Assembly: GCA_037893225.1 (NCBI GenBank)
Contig: JAZGUH010000103.1
Span: 5,456,001 to 5,520,000 of the forward strand
DNA from: Hippasteria phrygiana
Lineage: Eukaryota > Echinodermata > Asteroidea > Valvatida > Goniasteridae
DNA length: 64,000 nt
Reading direction: 5' to 3'
The translations under genes were made by a program, and so were the position numbers. Positions 50,551 to 63,111 of this stretch are shown here, one piece after another. Under the pieces are notes generated by a model. That model made no database searches. It worked only from the letters and a program-made list of their open reading frames with translations, and was not told the origin of the DNA. Positions within the stretch are counted from its first letter, which is position 1. Each line of letters opens with the position of its first letter.

Positions 50551-51973
50551 AAATGACTGCGTTTTTCGACCTGATGTTGAACGAATTTCCGCACAATCTT
50601 GATACTGTTAGAAAGCGTGACTCCTCAGCAACATCCAGACCAATCTTCAGCTCCTCAGACCCACGTTCAGCCGAATGATGGCCGAGATAAGCGATTACGT
50701 TTTTCGAACTGATTGTTCTGCATTCCCGCATAACTGCACACGCTATACAATGGCTAGCCGAGACCCCCACCACGCAACTTGGGCCCCAAATGACTGCGTT
50801 TTTCGACCTGTTGTTGAACGAAATTGCGCACAATTATGATACTGTTGAAAAGAGTGACTCCTCAGCAACATCCAGACCAATCGTCAGCTCTTCAGACCCA
50901 CGTTCAGCCGAATGATGGCCGAGATAAGCGAGTAAGTTTTTCCAACTGATTGTTCTGCATTCCGCATAACTGCACACGCTATACAATGGACTAACCGAGA
51001 CCCCCAACACGCAACTTGGGCCCCAAATGACTGCGTTTTTCGACCTGTTGTTGAACGAAATTGCGCACAATTATGATACTGTTGGAAAGCGTGACTCCTC
51101 AGCAACATCCAGACTAATCTTCAGCTCCACAGACCAACGTTCAGCCGAATGATGGCCGAGATAAGCGAGTAAGTTTTTCCAAATGATTTTTCTGCATTCC
51201 CGCATAACTGCACACGCTATGCAATGGCTAGCCAAGACCCCCACCACGCAACTTGGGCCCCAAATGACTGCGTTTTTCGACCTGATGTTGTACGAAATTG
51301 CGCACAATCTTGATACTGTTGAAAAGAGTGACTCCTCAGCAACATCCAGACAAATCCCCAGCTCCTCAGACCCACGTTCAGCCGAATGATGGCCGAGATA
51401 AGCGAGTACGTTTTTCCAACTGATTGTTCTGCACTCCGCATAACTGCACACGCTATACAATGGACTAGCCGAGACCCCCACCACGCAACTTGGGCCCCAA
51501 ATGACTGCGTTTTTCGACCTGTTGTTGAACGAAATTGCGCACAATTATGATACTGTTGGAAAGCGTGACTCCTCAGCAACATCCAGACTAATCTTCAGCT
51601 CCACAGACCCACGTTCAGCCGAATGATGGCCGAGATAAGCGAGTAAGGTTTTCAAAATGATTTTTCTGCATTCCCACATAACTGCACACGCTATACAATG
51701 GGCTAGCCAAGACACCCGCCACTCAACTTCGGCCTCAAATGACTGCGTTTTTTGACCTGATGTTGAACGAATTTGCGCACAATCTTGATACTGTTGGAAA
51801 GCGTGACTCCTCAGCAACATCCAGACCAATCTTCAGCTCCTCAGACCCACGTTCAGCCGAATGATGGCCGAGATAAGCGAGTAAGTTTTTCCAACTGATT
51901 GTTCTGCATTCCGCATAACTGCACACGCTATACAATGGACTAACCGAGACCCCCAACACGCAACTTGGGCCCC
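50551..51973. repeat. 7-monomer family, copy 2 truncated by a 6/2 hybrid
   Basis: Monomers 50551, 50788, 51025, 51262 and 51499 reproduce positions 1 to 5. Monomer 51737 starts as position 6 (tttttttgacctg, gttggaaagcg, ccaatcttc) but finishes as position 2 (gtaagtttttccaactg, ggactaacc, cccccaacacgc). The next monomer is position 3. Positions 7 and 1 are skipped, as expected for an unequal exchange inside a monomer. Confidence 0.8.
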
Positions 51974-53161
51974 AAATGACTGCGTTTTTCGACCTGTTGT
52001 TGAACGAAATTGCGCACAATTATGATACTGTTGGAAAGCGTGACTCCTCAGCAACATCCAGACTAATCTTCAGCTCCACAGACCAACGTTCAGCCGAATG
52101 ATGGCCGAGATAAGCGAGTAAGTTTTTCCAAATGATTTTTCTGCATTCCCGCATAACTGCACACGCTATGCAATGGCTAGCCAAGACCCCCACCACGCAA
52201 CTTGGGCCCCAAATGACTGCGTTTTTCGACCTGATGTTGTACGAAATTGCGCACAATCTTGATACTGTTGAAAAGAGTGACTCCTCAGCAACATCCAGAC
52301 AAATCCCCAGCTCCTCAGACCCACGTTCAGCCGAATGATGGCCGAGATAAGCGAGTACGTTTTTCCAACTGATTGTTCTGCACTCCGCATAACTGCACAC
52401 GCTATACAATGGACTAGCCGAGACCCCCACCACGCAACTTGGGCCCCAAATGACTGCGTTTTTCGACCTGTTGTTGAACGAAATTGCGCACAATTATGAT
52501 ACTGTTGGAAAGCGTGACTCCTCAGCAACATCCAGACTAATCTTCAGCTCCACAGACCCACGTTCAGCCGAATGATGGCCGAGATAAGCGAGTAAGGTTT
52601 TCAAAATGATTTTTCTGCATTCCCACATAACTGCACACGCTATACAATGGGCTAGCCAAGACACCCGCCACTCAACTTCGGCCTCAAATGACTGCGTTTT
52701 TTGACCTGATGTTGAACGAATTTGCGCACAATCTTGATACTGTTGGAAAGCGTGACTCCTCAGCAACATCCAGACCAATCTTCAGCTCCTCAGACCCACG
52801 TTCAGCCGAATGATGGCCGAGATAAGCGAGTACGTTTTTCCAACTGATTGTTCTGCATTCCCGCATAACTGCACACGCTACACAATGGAATAGCCGAGAC
52901 CCCCACCACGCAACTGGGGCCCCAAATGACTGCGTTTTTCGACCTGTTGTTGAACGAAATTGCGCACAATTATGATACTGTTGGAAAGCGTGACTCCTCA
53001 GCAACATCCAGACTAATCTTCAGCTCCACAGACCCACGTTCAGCCGAATGATGGCCGAGATAAGCGAGTAAGGTTTTCCAAATGATTTTTCTGCATTCCC
53101 GCATAACTGCACACGCTATGCAATGGCTAGCCAAGACCCCCCACAACGCAACTTCGGCCTC
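51974..53161. repeat. 7-monomer family, copy 3 (positions 3 to 7)
   Basis: Monomers 51974, 52211, 52448, 52686 and 52924 carry the alleles of positions 3 to 7, including gttgtacgaaattg (52237), ctgcactccgc (52379) and ggaatagcc (52887). Together with the preceding hybrid this gives an 11-monomer spacing (2611 bp) between position 1 at 50551 and at 53162. Confidence 0.8.
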
Positions 53162-54585
53162 AAATGACTGCGTTTTTCGACCTGATGTTGAACGAATTTC
53201 CGCACAATCTTGATACTGTTAGAAAGCGTGACTCCTCAGCAACATCCAGACCAATCTTCAGCTCCTCAGACCCACGTTCAGCCGAATGATGGCCGAGATA
53301 AGCGATTACGTTTTTCGAACTGATTGTTCTGCATTCCCGCATAACTGCACACGCTATACAATGGCTAGCCGAGACCCCCACCACGCAACTTGGGCCCCAA
53401 ATGACTGCGTTTTTCGACCTGTTGTTGAACGAAATTGCGCACAATTATGATACTGTTGAAAAGAGTGACTCCTCAGCAACATCCAGACCAATCGTCAGCT
53501 CTTCAGACCCACGTTCAGCCGAATGATGGCCGAGATAAGCGAGTAAGTTTTTCCAACTGATTGTTCTGCATTCCGCATAACTGCACACGCTATACAATGG
53601 ACTAACCGAGACCCCCAACACGCAACTTGGGCCCCAAATGACTGCGTTTTTCGACCTGTTGTTGAACGAAATTGCGCACAATTATGATACTGTTGGAAAG
53701 CGTGACTCCTCAGCAACATCCAGACTAATCTTCAGCTCCACAGACCAACGTTCAGCCGAATGATGGCCGAGATAAGCGAGTAAGTTTTTCCAAATGATTT
53801 TTCTGCATTCCCGCATAACTGCACACGCTATGCAATGGCTAGCCAAGACCCCCACCACGCAACTTGGGCCCCAAATGACTGCGTTTTTCGACCTGATGTT
53901 GTACGAAATTGCGCACAATCTTGATACTGTTGAAAAGAGTGACTCCTCAGCAACATCCAGACAAATCCCCAGCTCCTCAGACCCACGTTCAGCCGAATGA
54001 TGGCCGAGATAAGCGAGTACGTTTTTCCAACTGATTGTTCTGCACTCCGCATAACTGCACACGCTATACAATGGACTAGCCGAGACCCCCACCACGCAAC
54101 TTGGGCCCCAAATGACTGCGTTTTTCGACCTGTTGTTGAACGAAATTGCGCACAATTATGATACTGTTGGAAAGCGTGACTCCTCAGCAACATCCAGACT
54201 AATCTTCAGCTCCACAGACCCACGTTCAGCCGAATGATGGCCGAGATAAGCGAGTAAGGTTTTCAAAATGATTTTTCTGCATTCCCACATAACTGCACAC
54301 GCTATACAATGGGCTAGCCAAGACACCCGCCACGCAACTTCGGCCTCAAATGACTGCGTTTTTTGCCCTGATGTTGAACGAATTTGCGCACAATCTTGAT
54401 ACTGTTGGAAAGCGTGACTCCTCAGCAACATCCAGACCAATCTTCAGCTCCTCAGACCCACGTTCAGCCGAATGATGGCCGAGATAAGCGAGTACGTTTT
54501 TCCAACTGATTGTTCTGCATTCCCGCATAACTGCACACTCTATACAATGGACTAGCGGAGACCCCCACCACGCAACTTGGGCCCC
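53162..54585. repeat. 7-monomer family, copy 4 (positions 1 to 6)
   Basis: Monomers 53162, 53399, 53636, 53873, 54110 and 54348 match positions 1 to 6. The last has ttttttgccctg in place of ttttttgacctg. It then leads into a monomer with gactagcggag and cacactctatac (54535), the start of the right-hand subfamily, instead of position 7. Confidence 0.8.
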
Positions 54586-55533
54586 AAATGACTGCGTTTT
54601 TCGACCTGTTGTTGAACGAAATTGCGCACAATTATGATACTGTTGAAAAGCGTGACTCCTCAGCAACATCCAGACTAATCTTCAGCTCCACAGACCAACG
54701 TTCAGCCGAATGATGGCCGAGATAAGCGAGTAAGTTTTTCCAAATGATTTTTCTGCATTCCCGCATAACTGCACACGCTATGCAATGGCTAGCCAAGACC
54801 CCCACCACGCAACTTGGGCCCCAAATGACTGCGTTTTTCGACCTGATGTTGAACGAAATTGCGCACAATCTTGATACTGTTGAAAAGAGTGACTCCTCAG
54901 CAACATCCAGACAAATCCCCAGCTCCTCAGACCCACGTTCAGCCGAATGATGGCCGAGATAAGCGAGTACGTTTTTCCAACTGATTGTTCTGCATTCCCG
55001 CATAACTGCACACGCTATACAATGGACTAGCGGAGACCCCCACCACGCAACTTGGGCCCCAAATGACTGCGTTTTTCGACCCGATGTTGAACGAAATTGC
55101 GCACAATCTTGATACTGTTGAAAAGAGTGACTCCTCAGCAACATCCAGACAAATCTCCAGCTCCTCAGACCTACATTTAGCCGAATAATGGCCGAGATAA
55201 GCGAGTACGTTTTTCGAACTGATTGTTCTGCATTCCCGCATAACTGCACACGCTATACAATGGCTAGCAGAGATTCCCACAACGCAACTTGGGCCCCAAA
55301 TGAGTGCGTTTTTCGACCTGATGTTGAACGAAATTGCGCACAATCTTGATACTGTTGAAAAAAGTGACTCCTCAGCAACATCCAGAAAATCCCCAGCTCC
55401 TCAGACCCACGTTCAGCCGAATGATGGCCGAGATAAGCGAGTAAGTTTTTCCAACTGATTGTTCTGCATTCCGCATAACTGCACACGCTATACAATGGAC
55501 TAGCCTAGACCCCCACAACGCAACTTGGGCCCC
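54586..55533. repeat. First unit of the right-hand subfamily
   Basis: Monomers 54586, 54823, 55061 and 55298 introduce agcggagaccccc, gacctacatttagccgaataatgg (55170), agattcccacaacgc, ccaaatgagtgcg and agaaaatcccc. The last lacks one A and makes the monomer 236 bp. The three-monomer order at 54823-55533 returns at 57658, 60265, 61452 and 63112 with variations. Confidence 0.7.
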
Positions 55534-56944
55534 AAATGACTGCCTTTTTCGACCTGTTGTTGAACGAAATTGCGCACAATTATGATACTGTTGGAAAGCG
55601 TGACTCCTCAGCAACATCCAGACCAATCTTAAGCTCCTCAGACCCACGTTCAGCCGAATGATGGCCGAGATAAGCGATTACGTTTTTCCAAATGATTTTT
55701 CTGCATTCCCGCATAACTGCACACGCTATGCAGTGGCTAGCCAAGACCCCCACCACACAACTTGGGCCCCAAATGACTCCGTTTTTCGACCTGATGTTGA
55801 ACGAAATTGCGCACAATCTTGATACTGTTGAAAAGAGTGACTCCTCAGCAACATCCAGACAAATCCCCAGCTCCTCAGACCCACGTTCAGCCGAATGATG
55901 GCCGAGATAAGCGAGTAAGTTTTTCCAACTGATTGTTCTGCATTCCGCATAACTGCACACGCTATACAATGGACTAGCCGAGACCCCACCACGCAACTTG
56001 GGCCCCAAATGACTGCGTTTTTCGACCTGTTGTTGAACGAAATTGCGCACAATTATGAAACTGTTGGAAAGCGTGACTCCTCAGCAACATGCAGACCAAT
56101 CTTCAGCTCCACAGACCCACGTTCAGCCGAATGATGGCCGAGATAAGCGAGTAAGGTTTTCCAAATGATTTTTCTGCATTCCCACATAACTGCACACGCT
56201 ATACAATGGGCTAGCCAAGACCCCCCGCCACGCAACTTCGGCCTCAAATGACTGCGTTTTCGACCTGTTGTTGAACGAATTTGCGCACAATCTTGATACT
56301 GTTGGAAAGCGACATCCAGACCAATCTTCAGCTCCTCAGACCCACGTTCAGCCGAATGATGGCCGAGATAAGCGAGTACGTTTTTCCAACTGATTGTTCT
56401 GCATTCCCGCATAACTGCACACGCTATACAATGGACTAGCGGAGACCCCCACCACGCAACTTGGGCCCCAAATGACTGCGTTTTTCTACCCGATGTTGAA
56501 CGAAATTGCGCACAATCTTGATACTGTTGAAAAGAGTGACTCCTCAGCAACATCCAGACAAATCTCCAGCTCCTCAGACCTACGTTTAGCCGAATGATGG
56601 CCGAGATAAGCGAGTACGTTTTTCGAACTGATTGTTCTGCATTCCCGCATAACTGCACACGCTATACAATGGACTAGCCGAGACCCCCACCACGCAACTT
56701 GGGCCCCAAATGACTGCCTTTTTCGACCTGTTGTTGAACGAAATTGCGCACAATTATGATACTGTTGGAAAGCGTGACTCCTCAGCAACATCCAGACCAA
56801 TCTTCAGCTCCTCAGACCCACGTTCAGCCGAATGATTGCCGAGATAAGCGAGTAAGTTTTTCCAACTGATTGTTCTGCATTCCGCATAACTGCACACGCT
56901 ATACAATGGACTAGCCTAGACCCCCACCACGCAACTTGGGCCCC
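55534..56944. repeat. 6-monomer unit with a 224-bp monomer, copy 1 (1411 bp)
   Basis: Landmarks 55534, 55771, 56007, 56246, 56470 and 56708. Compared with 56945-58368 it has a 13-bp deletion at about 56310 (gttggaaagcgacatcc), a missing T in gcgttttcgacc (56254) and a missing C in gaccccacc (55984). Shared alleles are atcttaagctcc, gactccgttttt and gccccccgccacgc-type edges. Confidence 0.75.
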
Positions 56945-58368
56945 AAATGACTGCCTTTTTCGACCTGTTGTTGAACGAAATTGCGCACAATTATGATACT
57001 GTTGGAAAGCGTGACTCCTCAGCAACATCCAGACCAATCTTAAGCTCCTCAGACCCACGTTCAGCCGAATGATGGCCGAGATAAGCGATTACGTTTTTCC
57101 AAATGATTTGTCTGCATTCCCGCATAACTGCACACGCTATGCAATGGCTAGCCAAGACCCCCACCACGCAACTTGGGCCCCAAATGACTCCGTTTTTCGA
57201 CCTGATGTTGAACGAAATTGCGCACAATCTTGATACTGTTGAAAAGAGTGACTCCTCAGCAACATCCAGACAAATCCCCAGCTCCTCAGACCCACGTTCA
57301 GCCGAATGATGGCCGAGATAAGCGAGTAAGTTTTTCCAACTGATTGTTCTGCATTCCGCATAACTGCACACGCTATACAATGGACTAGCCGAGACCCCCA
57401 CCACGCAACTTGGGGCCCAAATGACTGCGTTTTTCGACCTGTTGTTGAACGAAATTGCGCACAATTATGAAACTGTTGGAAAGCGTGACTCCTCAGCAAC
57501 ATCCAGACTAATCTTCAGCTCCACAGACCCACGTTCAGCCGAATGATGGCCGAGATAAGCGAGTAAGGTTTTCCAAATGATTTTTCTGCATTCCCACATA
57601 ACTGCACACGCTATACAATGGGCTAGCCAAGACCCCCCGCCACGCAACTTCGGCCTCAAATGACTGCGTTTTTCGACCTGTTGTTGAACGAATTTGCGCA
57701 CAATCTTGATACTGTTGGAAAGCGTGACTCCTCAGCAACATCCAGACCAATCTTCAGCTCCTCAGACCCACGTTCAGCCGAATGATGGCCGAGATAAGCG
57801 AGTACGTTTTTCCAACTGATTGTTCTGCATTCCCGCATAACTGCACACGCTATACAATGGACTAGCGGAGACCCCCACCACGCAACTTGGGCCCCAAATG
57901 ACTGCGTTTTTCTACCCGATGTTGAACGAAATTGCGCACAATCTTGATACTGTTGAAAAGAGTGACTCCTCAGCAACATCCAGACAAATCTCCAGCTCCT
58001 CAGACCTACGTTTAGCCGAATGATGGCCGAGATAAGCGAGTACGTTTTTCGAACTGATTGTTCTGCATTCCCGCATAACTGCACACGCTATACAATGGCT
58101 AGCAGAGATTCCCACAACGCAACTTGGGCCCCAAATGAGTGCGTTTTTCGACCTGATGTTGAACGAAATTGCGCACAATCTTGATACTGTTGAAAAAAGT
58201 GACTCCTCAGCAACATCCAGAAAATCCCCAGCTCCTCAGACTCACGTTCAGCCGAATGATGGCCGAGATAAGCGAGTAAGTTTTTCCAACTGATTGTTCT
58301 GCATTCCGCATGACTGCACACGCTATACAATGGACTAGCCGAGACCCCCACCACGCAACTTGGGCCCC
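56945..58368. repeat. 6-monomer unit, copy 2
   Basis: Landmarks 56945, 57182, 57419, 57658, 57896 and 58133 match copy 1 for the first four to five monomers, without its deletions. The last two monomers (cggagac edge, then agattcccac with agaaaatcccc) instead match 55061-55533. A private cttggggcccaaatg lies near 57410 and gcatgactgc near 58308. Confidence 0.7.
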
Positions 58369-59790
58369 AAATGACTGCCTTTTTCGACCTGTTGTTGAAC
58401 GAAATTGCGCACAATTATGATACTGTTGGAAAGCGTGACTCCTCAGCAACATCCAGACCAATCTTCAGCTCCTGAGACCCACGTTCAGCCGAATGATGGC
58501 CGAGATAAGCGATTACGTTTTTCCAAAATATTTTTCTGCATTCCCGCATAACTGCACACGCTATACAATGGCTAGCCGAGACCCCCACCACGCAACTTGG
58601 GCCCCAAATGACTGCGTTTTTCGACCTGTTGTTGAACGAAATTGCGCACAATTATGATACTGTTGGAAAGCGTGACTCCTCAGCAACATCCAGACTAATC
58701 TTCAGCTCCACAGACCAACGTTCAGCCGAATGATGGCCGAGATAAGCGAGTAAGTTTTTCCAAATGATTTTTCTGCATTCCCGCATAACTGCACACGCTA
58801 TGCAATGGCTAGCCAAGACCCCCACCACGCAACTTGGGCCCCAAATGACTGCGTTTTTCGACCTGATGTTGAACGAAATTGCGCACAATCTTGATACTGT
58901 TGAAAAGAGTGACTCCTCAGCAACATCCAGACAAATCCCCAGCTCCTCAGACCCACGTTCAGCCGAATGATGGCCGAGATAAGCGAGTACGTTTTTCCAA
59001 CTGATTGTTCTGCATTCCCGCATAACTGCACACGCTATACAATGGCTAGCAGAGATTAACAAAACGCAACTTGGGCCCCAAATGAGTGCGTTTTTCGACC
59101 TGATGTTGAACGAAATTGCGCACAATCTTGATACTGTTGAAAAGAGTGACTCCTCAGCAACATCCAGACAAATCCCCAGCTCCTCAGACCCACGTTCAGC
59201 CGAATGATGGCCGAGATAAGCGAGTAAGTTTTTCCAACTGATTGTTCTGCATTCCGCATAACTGCACACGCTATACAATGGACTAGCCGAGACCCCCACC
59301 ACGCAACTTGGGCCCCAAATGACTGCCTTTTTCGACCTGTTGTTGAACGAAATTGCGCACAATTATGATACTGTTGGAAAGCGTGACTCCTCAGCAACAT
59401 CCAGACCAATCTTAAGCTCCTCAGACCAACGTTCAGCCGAATGATGGCCGAGATAAGCGATTACGTTTTTCCAAATGATTTGTCTGCATTCCCGCATAAC
59501 TGCACACGCTATGCAATGGCTAGCCAAGACCCCCACCACGCAACTTGGGCCCCAAATGACTCCGTTTTTCGACCTGATGTTGAACGAAATTGCGCACAAT
59601 CTTGATACTGTTGAAAAGAGTGACTCCTCAGCAACATCCAGACAAATCCCCAGCTCCTCAGACCCACGTTCAGCCGAATGATGGCCGAGATAAGCGAGTA
59701 AGTTTTTCCAACTGATTGTTCTGCATTCCGCATAACTGCACACGCTATACAATGGACTAGCCGAGACCCCCACCACGCAACTTGGGCCCC
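58369..59790. repeat. 6-monomer unit with ccaaaatattttt, copy 1 (1422 bp)
   Basis: Landmarks 58369, 58606, 58843, 59080, 59317 and 59554. The variant ttacgtttttccaaaatatttttc (58515) returns at 59937, 1422 bp later. A strongly altered edge agagattaacaaaacgc near 59052 occurs nowhere else that I saw and looks like a locally mutated form of agagattcccacaacgc. Confidence 0.75.
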
Positions 59791-61451
59791 AAATGACTGC
59801 CTTTTTCGACCTGTTGTTGAACGAAATTGCGCACAATTATGATACTGTTGGAAAGCGTGACTCCTCAGCAACATCCAGACCAATCTTCAGCTCCTCAGAC
59901 CCACGTTCAGCCGAATGATGGCCGAGATAAGCGATTACGTTTTTCCAAAATATTTTTCTGCATTCCCGCATAACTGCACACGCTATACAATGGCTAGCCG
60001 AGACCCCCACCACGCAACTTGGGCCCCAAATGACTGCGTTTTTCGACCTGTTGTTGAACGAAATTGCGCACAATTATGATACTGTTGGAAAGCGTGACTC
60101 CTCAGCAACATCCAGACTAATCTTCAGCTCCACAGACCAACGTTCAGCCGAATGATGGCCGAGATAAGCGAGTAAGTTTTTCCAAATGATTTTTCTGCAT
60201 TCCCGCATAACTGCACACGCTATGCAATGGCTAGCCAAGACCCCCACCACGCAACTTGGGCCCCAAATGACTGCGTTTTTCGACCTGATGTTGAACGAAA
60301 TTGCGCACAATCTTGATACTGTTGAAAAGAGTGACTCCTCAGCAACATCCAGACAAATCCCCAGCTCCTCAGACCCACGTTCAGCCGAATGATGGCCGAG
60401 ATAAGCGAGTACGTTTTTCCAACTGATTGTTCTGCATTCCCGCATAACTGCACACGCTATACAATGGACTAGCGGAGACCCCCACCACGCAACTTGGGCC
60501 CCAAATGACTGCGTTTTTCGACCCGATGTTGAACGAAATTGCGCACAATCTTGATACTGTTGAAAAGAGTGACTCCTCAGCAACATCCAGACAAATCTCC
60601 AGCTCCTCAGACCTACGTTTAGCCGAATGATGGCCGAGATCAGCGTGTACGTTTTTCGAACTGATTGTTCTGCATTCCCGCATAACTGCACACGCTATAC
60701 AATGGCTAGCAGAGATTCCCACAACGCAACTTGGGCCCCAAATGAGTGCGTTTTTCGACCTGATGTTGAACGAAATTGCGCACAATCTTGATACTGTTGA
60801 AAAAAGTGACTCCTCAGCAACATCCAGAAAATCCCCAGCTCCTCAGACCTACGTTCAGCCGAATGATGGCCGAGATAAGCGAGTAAGTTTTTCCAACTGA
60901 TTGTTCTGCATTCCGCATAACTGCACACGCTATACAATGGACTAGCCGAGACCCCCACCACGCAACTTGGGCCCCAAATGACTGCCTTTTTCGACCTGTT
61001 GTTGAACGAAATTGCGCACAATTATGATACTGTTGGAAAGCGTGACTCCTCAGCAACATCCAGACCAATCTTAAGCTCCTCAGACCCACGTTCAGCCGAA
61101 TGATGGCCCAGATAAGCGATTACGTTTTTCCAAATGATTTTTCTGCATTCCCGCATAACTGCACACGCTATGCAATGGCTAGCCAAGACCCCCACCACGC
61201 AACTTGGGCCCAAAATGACTGCGTTTTTCGACCTGTTGTTGAACGAAATTGCGCACAATTATGAAACTGTTGGAAAGCGTGACTCCTCAGCAACATCCAG
61301 ACTAATCTCCAGCTCCACAGACCCACGTTCAGCCGAATGATGGCCGAGATAAGCGAGTAAGGTTTTCCAAATGATTTTTCTGCATTCCCACATAACTGCA
61401 CACGCTATACAATGGGCTAGCCAAGACCCCCCGCCACGCAACTTCGGCCTC
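59791..61451. repeat. 6-monomer unit, copy 2, and junction to the 7-mer
   Basis: Monomers 59791, 60028 and 60265 copy 58369, 58606 and 58843. Monomers 60503, 60740 and 60976 then follow the order of 61690, 61927 and 62163 or 55061 onwards. Private variants are gatcagcgtgtacg (60638), gatggcccagataag (61104) and gggcccaaaatg (61208). Confidence 0.65.
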
Positions 61452-63111
61452 AAATGACTGCGTTTTTTGACCTGATGTTGCACGAATTTGCGCACAATCT
61501 TGATACTGTTGGAAAGCGTGACTCCTCAGCAACATCCAGACCAATCTTCAGCTCCTCAGACCCACGTTCAGCCGAATGATGGCCGAGATAAGCGAGTACG
61601 TTTTTCCAACTGATTGTTCTGCATTCCCGCATAACTGCACACGCTATACAATGGACTAGCGGAGACCCCCACCACGCAACTTGGGCCCCAAATGACTGCG
61701 TTTTTCGACCCGATGTTGAACGAAATTGCGCACAATCTTGATACTGTTGAAAAGAGTGACTCCTCAGCAACATCCAGACAAATCTCCAGCTCCTCAGACC
61801 TACGTTTAGCCGAATGATGGCCGAGATAAGCGAGTACGTTTTTCGAACTGATTGTTCTGCATTCCCGCATAACTGCACACGCTATACAATGGCTAGCAGA
61901 GATTCCCACAACGCAACTTGGGCCCCAAATGAGTGCGTTTTTCGACCTGATGTTGAACGAAATTGCGCACAATCTTGATACTGTTGAAAAAAGTGACTCC
62001 TCAGCAACATCCAGAAAATCCCCAGCTCCTCAGACCCACGTTCAGTTGAATGATGGCCGAGATAAGCGAGTAAGTTTTTCCAACTGATTGTTCTGCATTC
62101 CGCATAACTGCACACGCTATACAATGGACTAACCGAGACCCCCACCACGCAACTTGGGCCCCAAATGACTGCGTTTTTCGACCTGTTGTTGAACGAAATT
62201 GCGCACAATTATGATACTGTTGGAAAGCGTGACTCCTCAGCAACATCCAGACTAATCTTCAGCTCCACAGACCAACGTTCAGCCGAATGATGGCCGAGAT
62301 AAGCGAGTAAGTTTTTCCAAAGGATTTTTCTGCATTCCCGCATAACTGCACACGCTATGCAATTGCTAGCCAAGACCCCCACCACGCAACTTGGGCCCCA
62401 AATGACTGCGTTTTTCGACCTGATGTTGAACGAAATTGCGCACAATCTTGATACTGTTGAAAAGAGTGACTCCTCAGCAACATCCAGACAAATCCCCAGC
62501 TCCTCAGACCCACGTTCAGCCGAATGATAGCCGAGATAAGCGAGTACGTTTTTCCAACTGATTGTTCTGCATTCCCGCATAACTGCACACGCTATACAAT
62601 GGCTAGCAGAGATTCCCACAACGCAACTTGGGCCCCAAATGACTGCGTTTTTCGACCTGATGTTGAACGAAATTGCGCACAATCTTGATACTGTTGAAAA
62701 AAGTGACTCCTCAGCAACATCCAGAAAATCCCCAGCTCCTCAGACCCACGTTCAGCCGAATGATGGCCGAGATAAGCGAGTAAGTTTTTCCAACTGATTG
62801 TTCTGCATTCCGCATAACTGCACACGCTATACAATGGACTAGCCGAGACCCCCACCACGCAACTTGGGCCCCAAATGACTGCCTTTTTCGACCTGTTGTT
62901 GAACGAAATTGCGCACAATTATGATACTGTTGGAAAGCGTGACTCCTCAGCAACATCCAGACTAATCGTCAGCTCCACAGACCCACGTTCAGCCGAATGA
63001 TGGCCGAGATAAGCGAGTAAGGTTTTCCAAATGATTTTTCTGCATTCCCACATAACTGCACACGCTATACAATGGGCTAGCCAAGACCCCCCGCCACGCA
63101 ACTTCGGCCTC
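61452..63111. repeat. 7-monomer higher-order repeat, third family, copy 1 (1660 bp)
   Basis: Landmarks 61452, 61690, 61927, 62163, 62400, 62637 and 62873. It brings back the cagttgaatg allele (62043), absent since about 35.5 kb, and has two 236-bp monomers carrying agaaaatcccc. Private variants are ccaaaggattttt (62316), atgcaattgctagcc (62358) and gaatgatagccg (62522). Confidence 0.8.

Noticed and set aside
54586..55533. Array boundary near 54.6 kb
   Set aside because: The subtype changes but the same monomer continues in phase and orientation, so it is a domain change within one array, not an edge.
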